DNA of 64,000 bases, from the NCBI GenBank assembly GCA_005784505.1, contig VCAZ01000045.1:421501-485500 (forward strand), in the 5' to 3' direction. The position numbers and the translations under genes are program-made. Positions 22,609 to 35,000 of this stretch are shown here, in pieces (within the stretch, counting starts at the first letter, position 1; each line of letters starts with the position of its first letter). The notes beneath the pieces were generated by a model, which did not search any database, had not been told where the DNA came from, and saw only the letters and a list, made by a program, of their open reading frames with translations. This DNA is from Bagarius yarrelli (taxonomy: Eukaryota; Chordata; Actinopteri; Siluriformes; Sisoridae).

Positions 22609-25600
22609 ATGGACATGGAGCTAATACACGAATATATCGAGTAAGGATGTGTAGATGTAGAATGTATAGATGTGTGATACGCCAGATGATAAATAAAGTT
22701 TTATTGTAAGGTGCAAAATGTTTCAGTAACATAGCATTCCCTCTAATCTGGAAAATTCTTTTTAAATGCCTCTGCAACCCCTGAAGATATGATGTAGGGT
22801 TTATTTTAATAAATCTACTACTAAAACTATAATCCAAATTTGCCTGTACTGAAAAAAAAATTAAATATCATATGATTGTCTAAGGACACAATATGTTATT
22901 ATGGTACAACCCACACAAATTCCACACATCTTTACATTTCCTAAAGTGTATAAAGTACAACAATTGCCCTTAGAATGAAATGTTCAATATACGGCACCAC
23001 CTAGTTGCCACTGCTGGGCTTCTGAGCAAGGCACTTAACCCTCATCTCCTCATTAAATAAAACACACTCTTTGGTAAAGAGTCACCCAAATGAGGATGGG
23101 TTCCTTTTTAAGTCTGGTTCCTCCCAAGGTTTTCTTTCTTGTACCATTTTGTCTTGCCACAGTTGCCCCAGGTTTGCTCACTAGTGATGTTTTTAGGGAT
23201 GTTTCTGATAACGTTTTTGGATTTTTTTTAAACAATAATCGTACACTTTTATATTGTTATTTATGTCCTGTAAAGCTGCTTTAATACGATACTCATTGTT
23301 AAAAGCGCTAAATAAATAAACCTGAATTGAATTTGTGTAAATGTTAGTTGCTCTGGATGAAGGCGTCTGCCGGAAATGTTAATGTAGAATAATATGTAAA
23401 TATAGTTTTAAGAAATTCTATTAAGAACTACCACTGCAGATGTGTTATATATGGATTAGGTTAAAAAATGCTGGAGTATTTCTTTAAGTTCTTATAGCAC
23501 TTCTGTTCTTATCATGAGACATTGTCTTTGTATTCTGACCTGACTGTCCATTTACATTTAGACCAAATTGTAGTTGTGTATGAATTTCTTTTTTTCCACA
23601 CAGTAAGGATCACCTGTTCTTATATGCTGTCGGTGCCTTCATGCTGTTATGGGCTTTAGTATGGTTGTACCGTGACAGCCTGGAAATTGACAACATCAAA
23701 GACAAGTATGTGTTTATTACTGGCTGCGATTCAGGTTTCGGGAACCTGCTATGTAAACAACTGGACAAACATGGTTTCCATGTGTTGGCTGGTTGCCTGA
23801 CGGAAGAAGGAGCAGATGATCTAAAGAAAGTAACTGGACCTTGTCTGAAGACTTGTATACTGGATGTTACTAGCACAGCTAGTATTCAGAAGGCTGTGGA
23901 ATGGACGAGGAAAGAGGTTGGAGACAGAGGTTAGTGTAAAATATCTGGTCTGTGTCTTAGGTTTTTACAGTAAACATCATCTTGTTTTAAGAATTTGTAA
24001 ATACTTGAATAAAGAGTCAGATATACTGTATTAATAGTGAGAGACTATGGGTATTACCCATAATACACTAGTGCATAGCAGTATTAGAACTATAAAATCA
24101 TGATTGAGGAATGATTTTCAGTGTAAATGTATAAAGATGTGGCCCATCCATAATGTTAACTTGGAGCATCATTATTGGCAAAAAATATATATTTAGGCCG
24201 CATTTACACTGCACAATTCAAGTGTTTTTTCCTCCAATGTGGTACAGATGGGATATGACCCACGTAAGCAAAAATAAGCACATGGATTCCGATATTTTTA
24301 GTTTAGGTTCAGGCTTCGTTTGTATGTGAACATAGATGGGATATGAATCGGATACATGCATTAGCGTCTGCAATGTAAGCAGACAGACGGATTTTAACCT
24401 GTTAATGCGAGTCGAATGTAGTTAAGTAAGCGTCGGCGCATGACGTCAACTCGGGTGGATATTTATCACTTAGTGCAACTGTGTGTTTTAAAATTGTATA
24501 ATTTTTTTTCACTTAAAATTTGTTTTGTCTGTAAACATAAAAAAAAATAAAATAACGCACTATCAGAAAAAATATATACATTTATAACTTAGAGATCAAT
24601 GCTACATTCGGCCAGGCTGTAACAAGGACTGTACTCTTTTTTTTTCAGCCTAAAGAGAACGTTGTTTTACCAACCCTAAAATATGATGCGGGAGTATCAT
24701 GCTAAATAATCCTTTTGTCTTTGTCCATTGCTTCTATTGATTATCACACCGTTTTCTATTACGCTTCCTGTCAGTACACCTACATTGGGTTGTTTTGCAG
24801 TGTATAGTGTAAATGCAGATATCGGATACGGGTCAGTTTTAAAGGATGACAAGCGGGTCATCAAAAAAAATTTGATATAGTCACAAAATCAGAATTGGGC
24901 ATTAAGACCTGCAGTGTAAATGCATTATTGAGGACAGGACATTATCTACAGTCACACCATTTGGTGTCACTCAAATAAAAATGGCTTCCCTTGTGTCTGA
25001 TTCCTTTTTATTGCCACTTTTGCTTTAGTCTAGCTCATCGGGGATTATTGCTAATTTACTATAATTTATTTTAATTAGCCAATTTTCTTTTATTTTTCTA
25101 ATCCTCTCTATTCTTAATATTATCTACAAAAAAATTGAATTAAAATATCATTTTATGGTGGATTAATGTTGAAACTGGTACCTGTAGTGGTTTTTTTTGA
25201 GTTTTTAACAGATTTGCATTTCTTGCAATGCCAGGATTGTGGGGGATTGTGAACAACGCAGGACGCTCGTTACCCATGGGTCCATCTGAGTGGATGCAGG
25301 TCGCAGATTTTCAAAACATTCTAGGCGTCAACATGATTGGTGTGATTGAAACCACTATGAATTTTCTGCCACTCGTCAAGAAAGCCCGTGGACGGATTGT
25401 TAATGTGGCTTCAGTGCTGGGCAGAGTGGCAACAAACGGCGGTGGATACTGCATTTCCAAATTTGCAGTGGAATCCTTTTCCGATTGCCTCAGGTAATTC
25501 CGATGAAACAGTGCAATGCATTATTAATGCATCACATTTCCTTATTTTAGTTAGGAAGAAAACGTTAAAATAGATGTGATAAGTAGATGTTAGCAAATAT

Positions 25601-27483
25601 TTGTAAACATTACAGTAGAAGTAAATGGAGATGACCACATTCCTACTACTGTATACAGTCATTGCAATGGAAATACTTTATGGCAGGCACATACGTGTAC
25701 AGGCATCAAAATGTGCTTTAAAGAGACACTATGTAGTTTTTCGAAATTAAAATAATGTCTTTATAAATTATTTTAGTGGTAGAACAACTCTTAACCGGAC
25801 AAATTTTACTGCTACTGCTACCTAAGCAGCCTCTTAATGGCTACAACCACTCCCTGTAAGTTTTGTGATCGGGTCGATGCACACAGCCCCACCTATTTTC
25901 TACCGGTAGAAAAATGTGTCTTGCTTTACGGCATACGTCACATAGTTTACTGGTTTTGCTTACACAATATAACACAAAATATTTTGGTTTTACTGTTAAA
26001 AAATTGTATAAAATTCACAATCTCATCATTAGTAAGACGTTCTCTCCAAAAGCTTATAATATGAACCGTACTGTAGAAGGTTGTAGACTTTTAAACATTA
26101 GAATTGAGAACATTTGATAACTGAGACCTGCACCAGGAAGCATTTAATAACAGTCTGTCTTTAGTGACTGTCTCTACACTGCATCTTATCAGAACTAAAT
26201 AGTGTTATACATCCATCATAAACAAAAATCTGTCTTTCAGAAGAGACATCCAACATTTTGGAATCAAAGTGTGTATAATAGAACCCGGGTTCTTCAAGAC
26301 CCAGATAACAAGCCTAGGTCCGATTGAACAAGAACTTCATCGCCTTTGGAACCAACTGACGCCTGAAGTGAAAGAAAGCTATGGAGAAAAATATCTGGAT
26401 CAGTGTAAGGATTCCTGATATTATCTTTATTGTTCCTATGAACTTTAAAGTAGGATCTTAAAGTAGGACCTCCCCTTGAGTCAGATCTGTGCTGTTTACG
26501 TTGTATGTGATGTCTTTATTTATTAATGTTAATGATCTACCTTTTAAATTAATTATGGTTCATTTATTAGGATACAGTATATCCGAACATGTTTGACTAC
26601 TGTTATATACATTCAGCTCATGACTGCCTGAACTAGTTTACTTATTAGTTGTTCATTTAACAAGGAAAATTAGAACAAATTTTAAGTTTCTCTTAAATTT
26701 GCATATCATGTATATTTGTAGGATTCATAATAAGGCAAAAATGTATAGATTTCTGGTTGTAAAAGAAATATTTTGTAAAATAGCTTTTATATAGGCAGCA
26801 CAGTGGCTTAAGGGTTAGCACTGTTGCCTCACAGCAAGAAGGTCCTGGGTTCTGTGTAGAATTTGCATGTTCTACCGGTGCTTGCGTTGGTTTACTTCGG
26901 GTACTCCGGTTTGCTCCCACAGTACTAAAAACATGTACGACCTGTCCAGGGTGTAACCCCTCCAGTCTTTCGCCCTTTTAAAGACGGCTGGGATAGACTC
27001 CAACAGATTTCTGTGACCCCCGAATTAGGGATTCAGCGGGAATAGAAAATAAATGAATGAAAGAACTTTTATATATATATATTTGCCAGGGGTATATATG
27101 TATACATATATATACACGCGCTATTTCTATTCTATATCTAGATATATTTAGTTGTTATTCAAAGAAAATTAAGCAGAATTCAATCTAAAAAAATACACTG
27201 TTCGCCTCTTTACCACAGAATATTAAGTATTTTTTTACATTTTTCTTTACTTATTCCAGACATCCAGGTACAGCGGTTAATTATGAATGCTATTTGTGAT
27301 GCTGATCTGAGCAAAGTGACTAACTGTATGAAACATGCCCTGTCTGCTGCTCATCCAAGGACCCGGTACAGTGCAGGCTGGGATGCCAAACTCCTCTGGA
27401 TCCCTCTCTCTTACATGCCAGCTTGCGTTGTTGATATTGCACTGAGACTGGTGTTGCCACGGCCTGCCAAGAGTGTTCTCTAG
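22609..27483 (+). CDS. rdh5: Retinol dehydrogenase 5-type short-chain dehydrogenase
   Basis: Coding exons: 22609-22640, 23604-23929, 25235-25493, 26241-26404 and 27260-27483 (1005 bases, 334 residues, stop TAG). All junctions are GT-AG and keep frame. The enzyme family oxidises retinols (11-cis-retinol in the eye for RDH5) with NAD(P) on the ER membrane. Seen here: an N-terminal hydrophobic helix (about residues 15-33), the cofactor motif TGCDSGFG (50-57), NNAG (126-129), catalytic Ser179 and YCISK with Tyr191 and Lys195, and the C-terminal [12 protein letters not shown] signature. The first coding exon is predicted: it starts at ATG 22609 (second ATG six bases on), follows a good acceptor at 22586-22587, and joins in phase to exon 2. 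Any upstream exon is untranslated and not located. Membership in the RDH5/RDH16 group is certain; the exact symbol rests on its place next to bloc1s1. Confidence 0.88.
22995..23395 (+). mobile_element. SINE A copy split by an L2-like tail
   Basis: Left piece GCCACTGCTGGGCTTCTGAG CAAGGC (23010-23040) and right piece TTGCTCTGGATGAAGGCGTC (about 23347-23366) are adjacent in intact SINE A copies. Between them lies 23060-23335, an L2/Rex-like tail (TCTGGTTCCTCCCAAGGTTT, TGTCTTGCCACAGTTGCCCC, ending AAAGCGCTAAATAAATAAA). Confidence 0.6.
24193..24925. mobile_element. Nonautonomous DNA transposon in rdh5 intron
   Basis: Inverted ends GCATTTACACTGC (24200-24212) and GCAGTGTAAATGC (24911-24923). Interior has GATGGGATATGACCCACG, GATATCGGATACGGGTCAG and no coding frame. 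Typical of fish hAT-derived MITEs. Confidence 0.65.
26793..27062 (+). mobile_element. SINE C-type repeat
   Basis: Reads GCAGCACAGTGGCTTAAGGG, TCACAGCAAGAAGGTCCTGG, GACCTGTCCAGGGTGTAACC and ends AATAGAAAATAAATGAATGA. Same family as 29526, 53866 and 54311. In rdh5 last intron. Confidence 0.75.
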
Positions 27484-27748
27484 ATCCAAACTTCATTTAA
27501 AATTCACAACAGTCTACTCAAAAGACTGATTTGTTAATACACAGTATATAACTGTATATAGCAGTGTAACTGATTATGCATATTATTCATCGTTCGGTGG
27601 TGTTGAGAAATTGCTGTTATGTGCTGTTCTTTGCCACAATCTGTTTTGTTTATCACCACCCTGTGCCTTTTCCTCACTATAATTTTATTGGCTTAGCAAC
27701 AACAGTTTATTTAAAAATAAAGTTGTACATAAAATCATTGTTAACTGC

Positions 27749-27774
27749 AATAAAGACTAGTATATGCTAATAAA
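27749..27774 (+). terminator. Poly(A) signals of rdh5
   Basis: Two AATAAA hexamers, at 27749-27754 and 27769-27774, about 270-290 bases beyond the rdh5 stop. Confidence 0.6.
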
Positions 27775-28845
27775 GTACTTTTCTACCAATGTATGAATGT
27801 AGATCAATAATCTTTTCAGCTATGTTGTTAACCCTGAATGTTTTTTAACAGAGTATTTGCCATTTTCCTTTAAAATAATTGGCCTTTTTGCCAGATGTTC
27901 TTACATTCTTGCATTTATCATCTAAATTCACATATTAACTAATCTTTTTAGACTCTTCTTGCATAGCTAATAGTTTCCGTCGTTCTTTTTGACGAGTGAT
28001 GGAATTTTGTAACTAATGTAAGAATAATAACTTAGAATAATAGAAGAATAATAATTAAAGAAATAAATCTGCTAAAAAACAGTCCTTAATTAAACATGGG
28101 ACCTGAAAGGCAACAGTGAAGCATGATGCCAGAATATCTTCTTACTAATAAACACAACCTTAATCGCTTAAAAGTTTATCAATATCGTAAATATTGATCA
28201 ATATCGTGAATAGTTAATATTTAAGATTGTACACTTTCTAGGCCCCTAATTTAAATGTATGCAAACTTATTAACTATGATAATTGTATAGTACAAAAGGT
28301 CAGTTTTTCTTAAGCCTAATTTATTTTGATGAAGCACGTTTGTGATTTGCTCTAAAATAAATCCTCAGGTTTCGAATAAACCTCTATGCCGGTTCGAGTG
28401 AACAAAATAAATGTACAATTTATAAATGAATGTTATAAAAAAATAATTGAAATGTTATGGAAAAAATATTTATAATGCTCGTACCAAATAAATAAATAAA
28501 TAATAATAAACTGCAATCTGGCAACTACTGTAAGTTTAAATGTGTAAATAAGAATTTTTATATCAAAAAATAAAACATTACTTCACATACATTTAATCCA
28601 GTTAGCATATTTTTTTATTTTTACTAAAACACAATTGTACTGGTTAACCTATCAACTAACTAGATTCAACATACAAGAGTTTATTATCAAGTTTACAAAA
28701 AAAAACATCTGTTGTATCATACAATGAATTTTTTACTCTGTGACTCTCTAAAGCATAAAGAATAAGGGAATAACACAAGAGAAGTAAAAAAATGATGTAT
28801 TTTTTTTTGTTCACTAACTTTTTATTATTATTATTATTATATTAT
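27775..28845. other. Intergenic tract after rdh5, no feature recognised
   Basis: AT-rich, with short AAATA and TTA runs. No gene or named repeat seen. Confidence 0.4.
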
Positions 28846-29010
28846 TATTGGATTACAAACCTGAAGATTGTGGGGTTTGATTCCCAGCTCACCAAGCCAC
28901 CAGTGCTGGGCCCCTGAGCAAGGCCCTCAACTCCCAATTGCATACTTGTATAAATGAGATAAATGTAAGTCGGTCTGGATACAGACGTCTGCCAAGTGCT
29001 GTAAATGTAC
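28846..29010 (+). mobile_element. SINE A copy, 5' truncated
   Basis: TTGGATTACAAACCTGAAGA to GACGTCTGCCAAGTGCTGTA. Confidence 0.8.
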
Positions 29011-29525
29011 ATCATAAATAAACTAAAATAAAAACAACTTCCAGAAGCCTAAAATATTAGAAATTTCAATTAAAAACATAACCGGCCTATCGCTCCTGCA
29101 CAAGAATGGAAAACCATACATTTTTATAATTCAGCTTTATTCTCACTGCTGATGGGTCCCAAGATGTTCTGATGGAAAAATTCTAAAAATTTAGTTGTAC
29201 CACTGATTCACAGTTTGAGGCTTTATTTTTAATCCAGACAGCAAGTTTACATTACGAGCCAAATATAAGAATTCCCTTTGCCATTTGTTTGATCCGAAAT
29301 GTTAAGGATTATAAAAAGTATTTGATCTGAAGGCGTAAATGCAAAAAATGTAAATATAAAACAGTATATATATGAATGTATAAGCGTTATTCTCGAGCGT
29401 CGAGTATGCAATAAAAACATTTCATACATGTGCATGTGCAGATTTAATAATGTAGTGATTCAAGTAGGTCTGATCAAATAAACACTTTGAATTTTTTTTT
29501 ATTATATATAAAAAATTGTTGAGAG

Positions 29526-29882
29526 ATGGCAGCATGGTGGCCTACTGGTTAGCACTGTTGTCTCACAGCAAGAAGGTCCCGGGTTTGATTCCCGTGCGGG
29601 TGGGAGTCTTTCTGTGTGGAGTTTGCATTGTTCTTCCAGGTTTGGGTGGGTTTACTCCAGGTACTCTGGTTTCGTCCAAAAAACATGTAAGTTAAGTTGA
29701 TTAGTGATTCTAAATTGCCCATAGGAGTGAATGTGAGCGTGTGTAATAAAACTGGTGACCTGTCCAGGGTGTTACCCCTCCTGTCTTTCGCCCTTTTTAG
29801 AGATGGTTTGGGATAGACTCCCGCAGGTCCCTGTGACCCCGAATAAGGGAATAAGCAGGTATAGAAGATAAAGGAATGAATG
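29526..29882 (+). mobile_element. SINE C-type repeat, near full length
   Basis: Head GGCAGCATGGTGGCCTACTG with GTTTGATTCCCGTGC (tRNA B-box-like), then TTCTAAATTGCCCATAGGAG, GACCTGTCCAGGGTG and the tail GGTATAGAAGATAAAGGAAT. Confidence 0.8.
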
Positions 29883-29936
29883 ATTTTAGATTCAAAAGAT
29901 AAATTCAACAATGACATTATAGTTATAATATATATA

Positions 29937-31516
29937 CAGGGAGTGCAGAATTATTAGGCAAGTTGTTATTTAGAGGATTAATTTTATATTGAAAACAACA
30001 CCATGTTCTCAATGAACCCAAAAAACTCATTAATATCAAAGCTAAATTTTTGGGAAGTAGTTTTTTAGTTTGTTTTTAGTTTTAGCTATTTTAGGAGGAT
30101 ATCTGTGTGTGCAGGTGACTATTACTGTCCATAATTATAGGCAAACTTAAGAAAAAACAAATATACCCATTTCAATTTATTTTCACCAGTGAAACCAATA
30201 TGACATCTCAACATTCACAAATATACATTTCTGCATTCAAAAAACAAAAACAAAAACAAATCAGTGACCAATATAGCCACCTTTCCTTGCAAGGACCACT
30301 CAAAAGCCTGCACATCCATGGGATTCTGTCAGTGTTTTGATCTGTTCACCATCAACATTGTGTTGCAGCAGCAACCACAGCCTCCCCAGATACTGTTCAG
30401 AGAGGTGTACTGTTTTCCCCTCCTTGTAAATCTCACATTTCATGATGGACCACAGGTTCTCTATGGGGTTCAGATCAGGTGAACAAGGAGGCCAAGTCAT
30501 TACTTTTTGTCTTCTTTTAGACCCTTTCTTGCCAGCCACGCTGTGGAGTACTTGGACGTGTGTGATGGAGCATTGTCCTGCATGAAAATCATGTTTTTCT
30601 TGAAGGAGGATGCAGACTCTTTCTGTGTACCACTGCTTGAGAAGGTGTCTTCCAGAAACTGGCAGTAGGGACTGGGAGTTGAGCTTGACGTCCATCCTCA
30701 AACCCGAAAAGGCCCCACAAGCTCATCTTTGATGATACCAGCCCAAACCAGTACTCCACCTCCACCTTGCTGGCGTCTGAGACGGACTGGAGCTCTCTGC
30801 CCTTTACCGATCCAGCCACGGGCCCATCCATCTGGCCCATCAAGACTCACTCTCATTTCATCAGTCCATAAAACCTTAGAAAAATCAGTCTTGAGATATT
30901 TGTTGGCCCAGTCTTGACGTTTCAGCTTGTGTGTCTTGTTCAGTGGTGGTCGTTTTTCAGCCTTTCTTACCTTGGCCATGTCTCTGAGTATTGCACACCT
31001 TGTGCTTTTGGGCACTCCAGTGAGGTTGGCAGCTCTCTGAAATATGGCAAAACTGGTGGCAAATGGCATCTTGGCAGCTGCACGCTTGACTTTTCTCAGT
31101 TCACGGGCAGTTATTTTGCGCCTTGGTTTTTCCACACGCTTCTTGCGACCCCTGTTGACTATTTTGAATGAAACGCTTGATTGTTCGATGATCACGCTTC
31201 AGAAGCTTGGCAATTTTAAGAGTGCTGCATCCCTCTGCAAGATATCTCACTATTTTTGACTTTTCGGAGCCTGTCAAGTCCTTCTTTGACCCATTTTGCT
31301 AAGGAAAGGAAGTTGCCTAATAATTATGCACACCCCACCTGATATAGGGTGTTGATGTCATTAGGGACCACACCCCTTCTCATTACTGAGATGCACATCA
31401 CCTAATATGCTTAATTGGTAGTAGGCTTTGAGCCTATACAGCTTGGAGTAAGACAACATGCATAAAGAGGATGATGTGGTCAAAATACTCATTTGCCTAA
31501 TAATTCTGCACTCCTG
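29937..31516 (-). mobile_element. Tc1/mariner-superfamily transposon with terminal inverted repeats
   Basis: Ends CAGGGAGTGCAGAATTATTA (left) and, reversed, CAGGAGTGCAGAATTATTAG (right) match except for one extra G, and TA dinucleotides abut both. The interior carries a transposase on the minus strand. Confidence 0.9.
30302..31275 (-). pseudogene. Tc1-like transposase, frameshifted
   Basis: Minus-strand frames contain, in order, a helix-turn-helix region (RYLAEGCSTLKIAKLLKRDH), the second DNA-binding part (KITARELRKVKRAAAKMPFA), the first catalytic Asp in KVLWTDEMRVSLDG, and the last catalytic block SPDLNPIENLWSIMK with Glu. These are the hallmarks of a DDE transposase of about 340 residues that cuts and pastes at TA sites. 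The frame changes near 31165, 30700 and 30590, so no intact protein is encoded. The element otherwise looks complete, which suggests either recent inactivation or sequence errors. Confidence 0.85.
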
Positions 31517-31607
31517 ATATATATATGCTGGGGATAAAAGATAATACGTATATTATATGTATGATCCGAATAAAAAATTAAAAAAAAAAGAAACTATAAT
31601 GTCATTG

Positions 31608-31612
<5 letters not shown>

Positions 31613-31676
<64 letters not shown>
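31613..31676. repeat. (AT)n microsatellite
   Basis: Uninterrupted alternating AT run about 370 bases before the gls2 start codon. Confidence 0.95.
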
Positions 31677-31679
<3 letters not shown>

Positions 31680-32041
31680 TACGCATGTGCAAATTCAGGC
31701 GAGATTACAACCAGTAATTGGATGCGCAAAAGCTTAACATTTTACTGTTTGCATACAAACATTGCTATGCTTGCATAAGATTGATAAGACAGTTAAAAGC
31801 AACATAATCGTCCAGATCGATACCGACCTTCTGACTATTTACACCGAATCGATTTGCACACGTAATAACCACACATAGACGTTTTACACTGATCGTAACG
31901 CACTGTCCATATATAGAGAAATAACAGCTGGCCATATATACATAGCAGCTGCCGCCGAGTGCCGCAAGTGCGCACTAACTTTCCACTACTGAAAAGTACG
32001 CAGTGTTGACAAACTTTGTTTTCTAGTAAAGGTGGATAAAG
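31677..32041 (+). promoter_or_regulatory. gls2 upstream region
   Basis: Sequence between the AT run and the gls2 ATG. It holds two CAGCTG E-boxes (near 31926 and 31947) and CTGCCGCCGAGTGCCGCAAG. No clear TATA box or p53 site was recognised by eye. Confidence 0.35.
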
Positions 32042-35000
32042 ATGATGTGCGGTTTAAGAAGGTTTGGGCGGATAAACACCAGCATGGTGGACTTCATTGC
32101 GGAAAATATCGCTAGAAACGGCGCACTGGGTTTGTACAGCGACAGCGTGCGCCGACTCTCACAGCAGAGGTGTTTCAGTAACGGTTCTTCACAGCTTTAC
32201 TTCAGTAGATCAACTACTGAACGCCCAGAACCAGAGGGGTAAGTTAACACAAAGTTTACACAAACAACAGTTATGATAACAGTAAATAATTTACATACTA
32301 TTCATCCTGGACAGAAATAGTGACTTTGGAGATAAAATTATTTTTTAAAAATCCACAGTAAATTTGCTGATTGTGATGAAACAGTAGGTCACTGTGAAGT
32401 TGGTCCGATCGAATAACATTCAAATGTTTTATTTTATTTTATAATAAATGATCCCAAATCAGTATTGACACAATTTTGTTGACAGATCACTAAAGGACAG
32501 ATTATTTCAAATATCACCAGTGACAGTATAGTTTCTTTTTTTATTTAGATCAATACATATAATATATTTCATACATCATCCCACACTGAAATGTTAAGGA
32601 TTATGAAAGCAGTTGTCTATCAATATATATTATATATATAATTACAGTACTATACATTTTCAGAGCTATTACAGCTATGGTATAACCACAGTTCTGTTTC
32701 AGGAACTCAAGCTGTGTGGAAACAGGTTGGGAATTCCATTTTATAAACTTTTCCCTAAAGCATGTGTGTTATCCGTCCAATCAGAAAGCATTTAATCACG
32801 GACGGGTGACGTAATCGACCAGGAAGTAATATTATATAAACATGAGCATGTAAAAAAACCCAGAAAATTTAGAAGCTATGCAGAATTTTAAGTGGTTTTG
32901 CCGTGTCTAAGCTGCCTGAGTGCAGAGCATTGTGGGCACCTACCAGTGTGTGCTTCGCTTCCGTCTGGCTGTCTATAAAGAAAATGACCAGGCATGGAGC
33001 CCCCAAGGCTCAGACCCTGCTGCTGCTGAGGCCCAAAGCAGCAAAAAGGACCGTTTGTGGTCATAGTAAGTTAGACAAACGTTTCCTTAAAGGTAGGGTG
33101 CAGCATTCACCCAGGGGCCTCAAACCATATTCAGCCAGGCTGTTTAATGTATATATAAAAGAAATAAAAATAAATATTCAATTCATTGTGCAAGGTACGT
33201 TTACAGAGCCAATGAAATGCTTTTTTCGCATATCCCATCTTAGTAAGTTGGGGTCAGAGCGCAGGGTCAGCTATGATACAGCGCCCCTGGAGCAGGAAGG
33301 GTTAAGGGTCTTGCTCAAGGACCCAACAATGGCTGGTTTGCTGGTGGTGGGGCTTGAACCCAGGTGTTTCTGGTCTTCAGATCAGCAACTCAGCACCTTA
33401 ACCATTTGAGCCACCACTGCCCCATATGGGATGCTATACTCTAATATAGCCGATGTTAAGGAGCATGGGTACCAGGCAATTCCACAGGTTAAACAGACGC
33501 TAGCAGGCTATCTGTCCCCGACTGCATCATCTTTGGGGGCCCCTAAGCTACCTACCAAGGCTTTAAAGATGACAGATACCCTGTGGTCTGCTGCATATGA
33601 TACCACTACAGTGGTGCCTCAAAACCAAGGGTTCATCCCTAAGGGCCAATCCACTCTGCAAAATGGTGTCACGGCAATGCCTTTAAACCTTCGATAAATG
33701 GTTCCTTGTGCAAGGTCTGGAACTGGGGAGAATCTCAGACCTGTTTCCATTATAAGAGACGACACACTGTCCGCTCTGGTTCTCGTTGGCACCTCCAACT
33801 CTGCAGGGCCTGGACACCGGGGTACAGACATGGCTGAAGCTAAATCTGTGCACATTTTCCCCAGTCATGCCACTCCCAGGAGTACTGGAGTAAGTACACC
33901 AGGACAGGTTTGCACTGATGTTGATAGCCCTGTTCTGGCTGGGTCAAGCATGGTTCTTAAACCTGCTGTCTCTCCTAGATAGCCATCCAGATACCTAAAA
34001 GAGACCTTCTCTTGCGAGCTAGTGCACCCCCATCCAAAGTTGTGGGCGTGGCCCCTAAGAGGGCACAGCTCCTAGCAGTAGGCCTCTCAACCGAGGTCAT
34101 TGAGCCCAAACTTCAGTCCAGAGTTCCCACCACGAAAAAACGTCCATGGAACCTCTTTGTCTTCTAGTTCAGATAAAGCAGGATCCGGTTAACTGCCTGA
34201 TTGGTTTAGTGCTGGAATTTTTGCAAAAATGTTTCTCTAACACCGTCCCCCCTAAAGGTATTTGTGGCAGCCATAGCTGCCTTCTATGCCTCTCTGGGTG
34301 TCAAATCAGTGGGCAGACACCCACTAGTATCGAGGTTTTTCGTTGCACAAGGAGGCTAAGGCCTGCATGGCAACTGAGGTTCCCATTATGGGGCCTGGCT
34401 ATGGTATTAGGGATACTGTCTGAACCTTCTTTAAACCACTGTAATAAGCATCAGACAAACACCCGGCATTTTTTTAGCGTTATTCACTTTGCCTTTGTGC
34501 CTAAACTTTGCTAAGTAAAAGCCGGCCAGGTACGTGCCCAAAGTTCCAATGGCAATATTCGGTCCTTTTGAACTGCAGGCCTTCTGTCCTCATCCCATCC
34601 AGGACACATACCTGAAAAGGCTGAACCTTCTGTGTTCAATGCAAGCATTAGGTATGTACATCAATATCGGACAATTATAGGCCGACGGGTTGGGATACCT
34701 CGCATACGTCCGACGACCTGAATATAGTTACAACTCCAGGATCCAGAGTTCGCATGTCAGACAGTCCCCCGCCTATTTAAAGATTTTATTTCACACCTGA
34801 CCTACTTATTTTACGATGACCTACATCTACAGTACACACAAAGGCCAAGTTAAATCCTCCTATATGGTACTGACAAATTATGTTAAAAGCTATGTACTTA
34901 CTGTGGAATGAGTTGTGATATTGCACCAGTCTGGTACAAAGGCATTTACATTTTTTTAGATTAGCCTTATTATATTTATATATTTTTTGGCCAGTCTCTG

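Noticed and set aside
32903..33409. 168-codon plus-strand frame
   Set aside because: Runs from DIRS debris into an antisense SINE B; not a gene.
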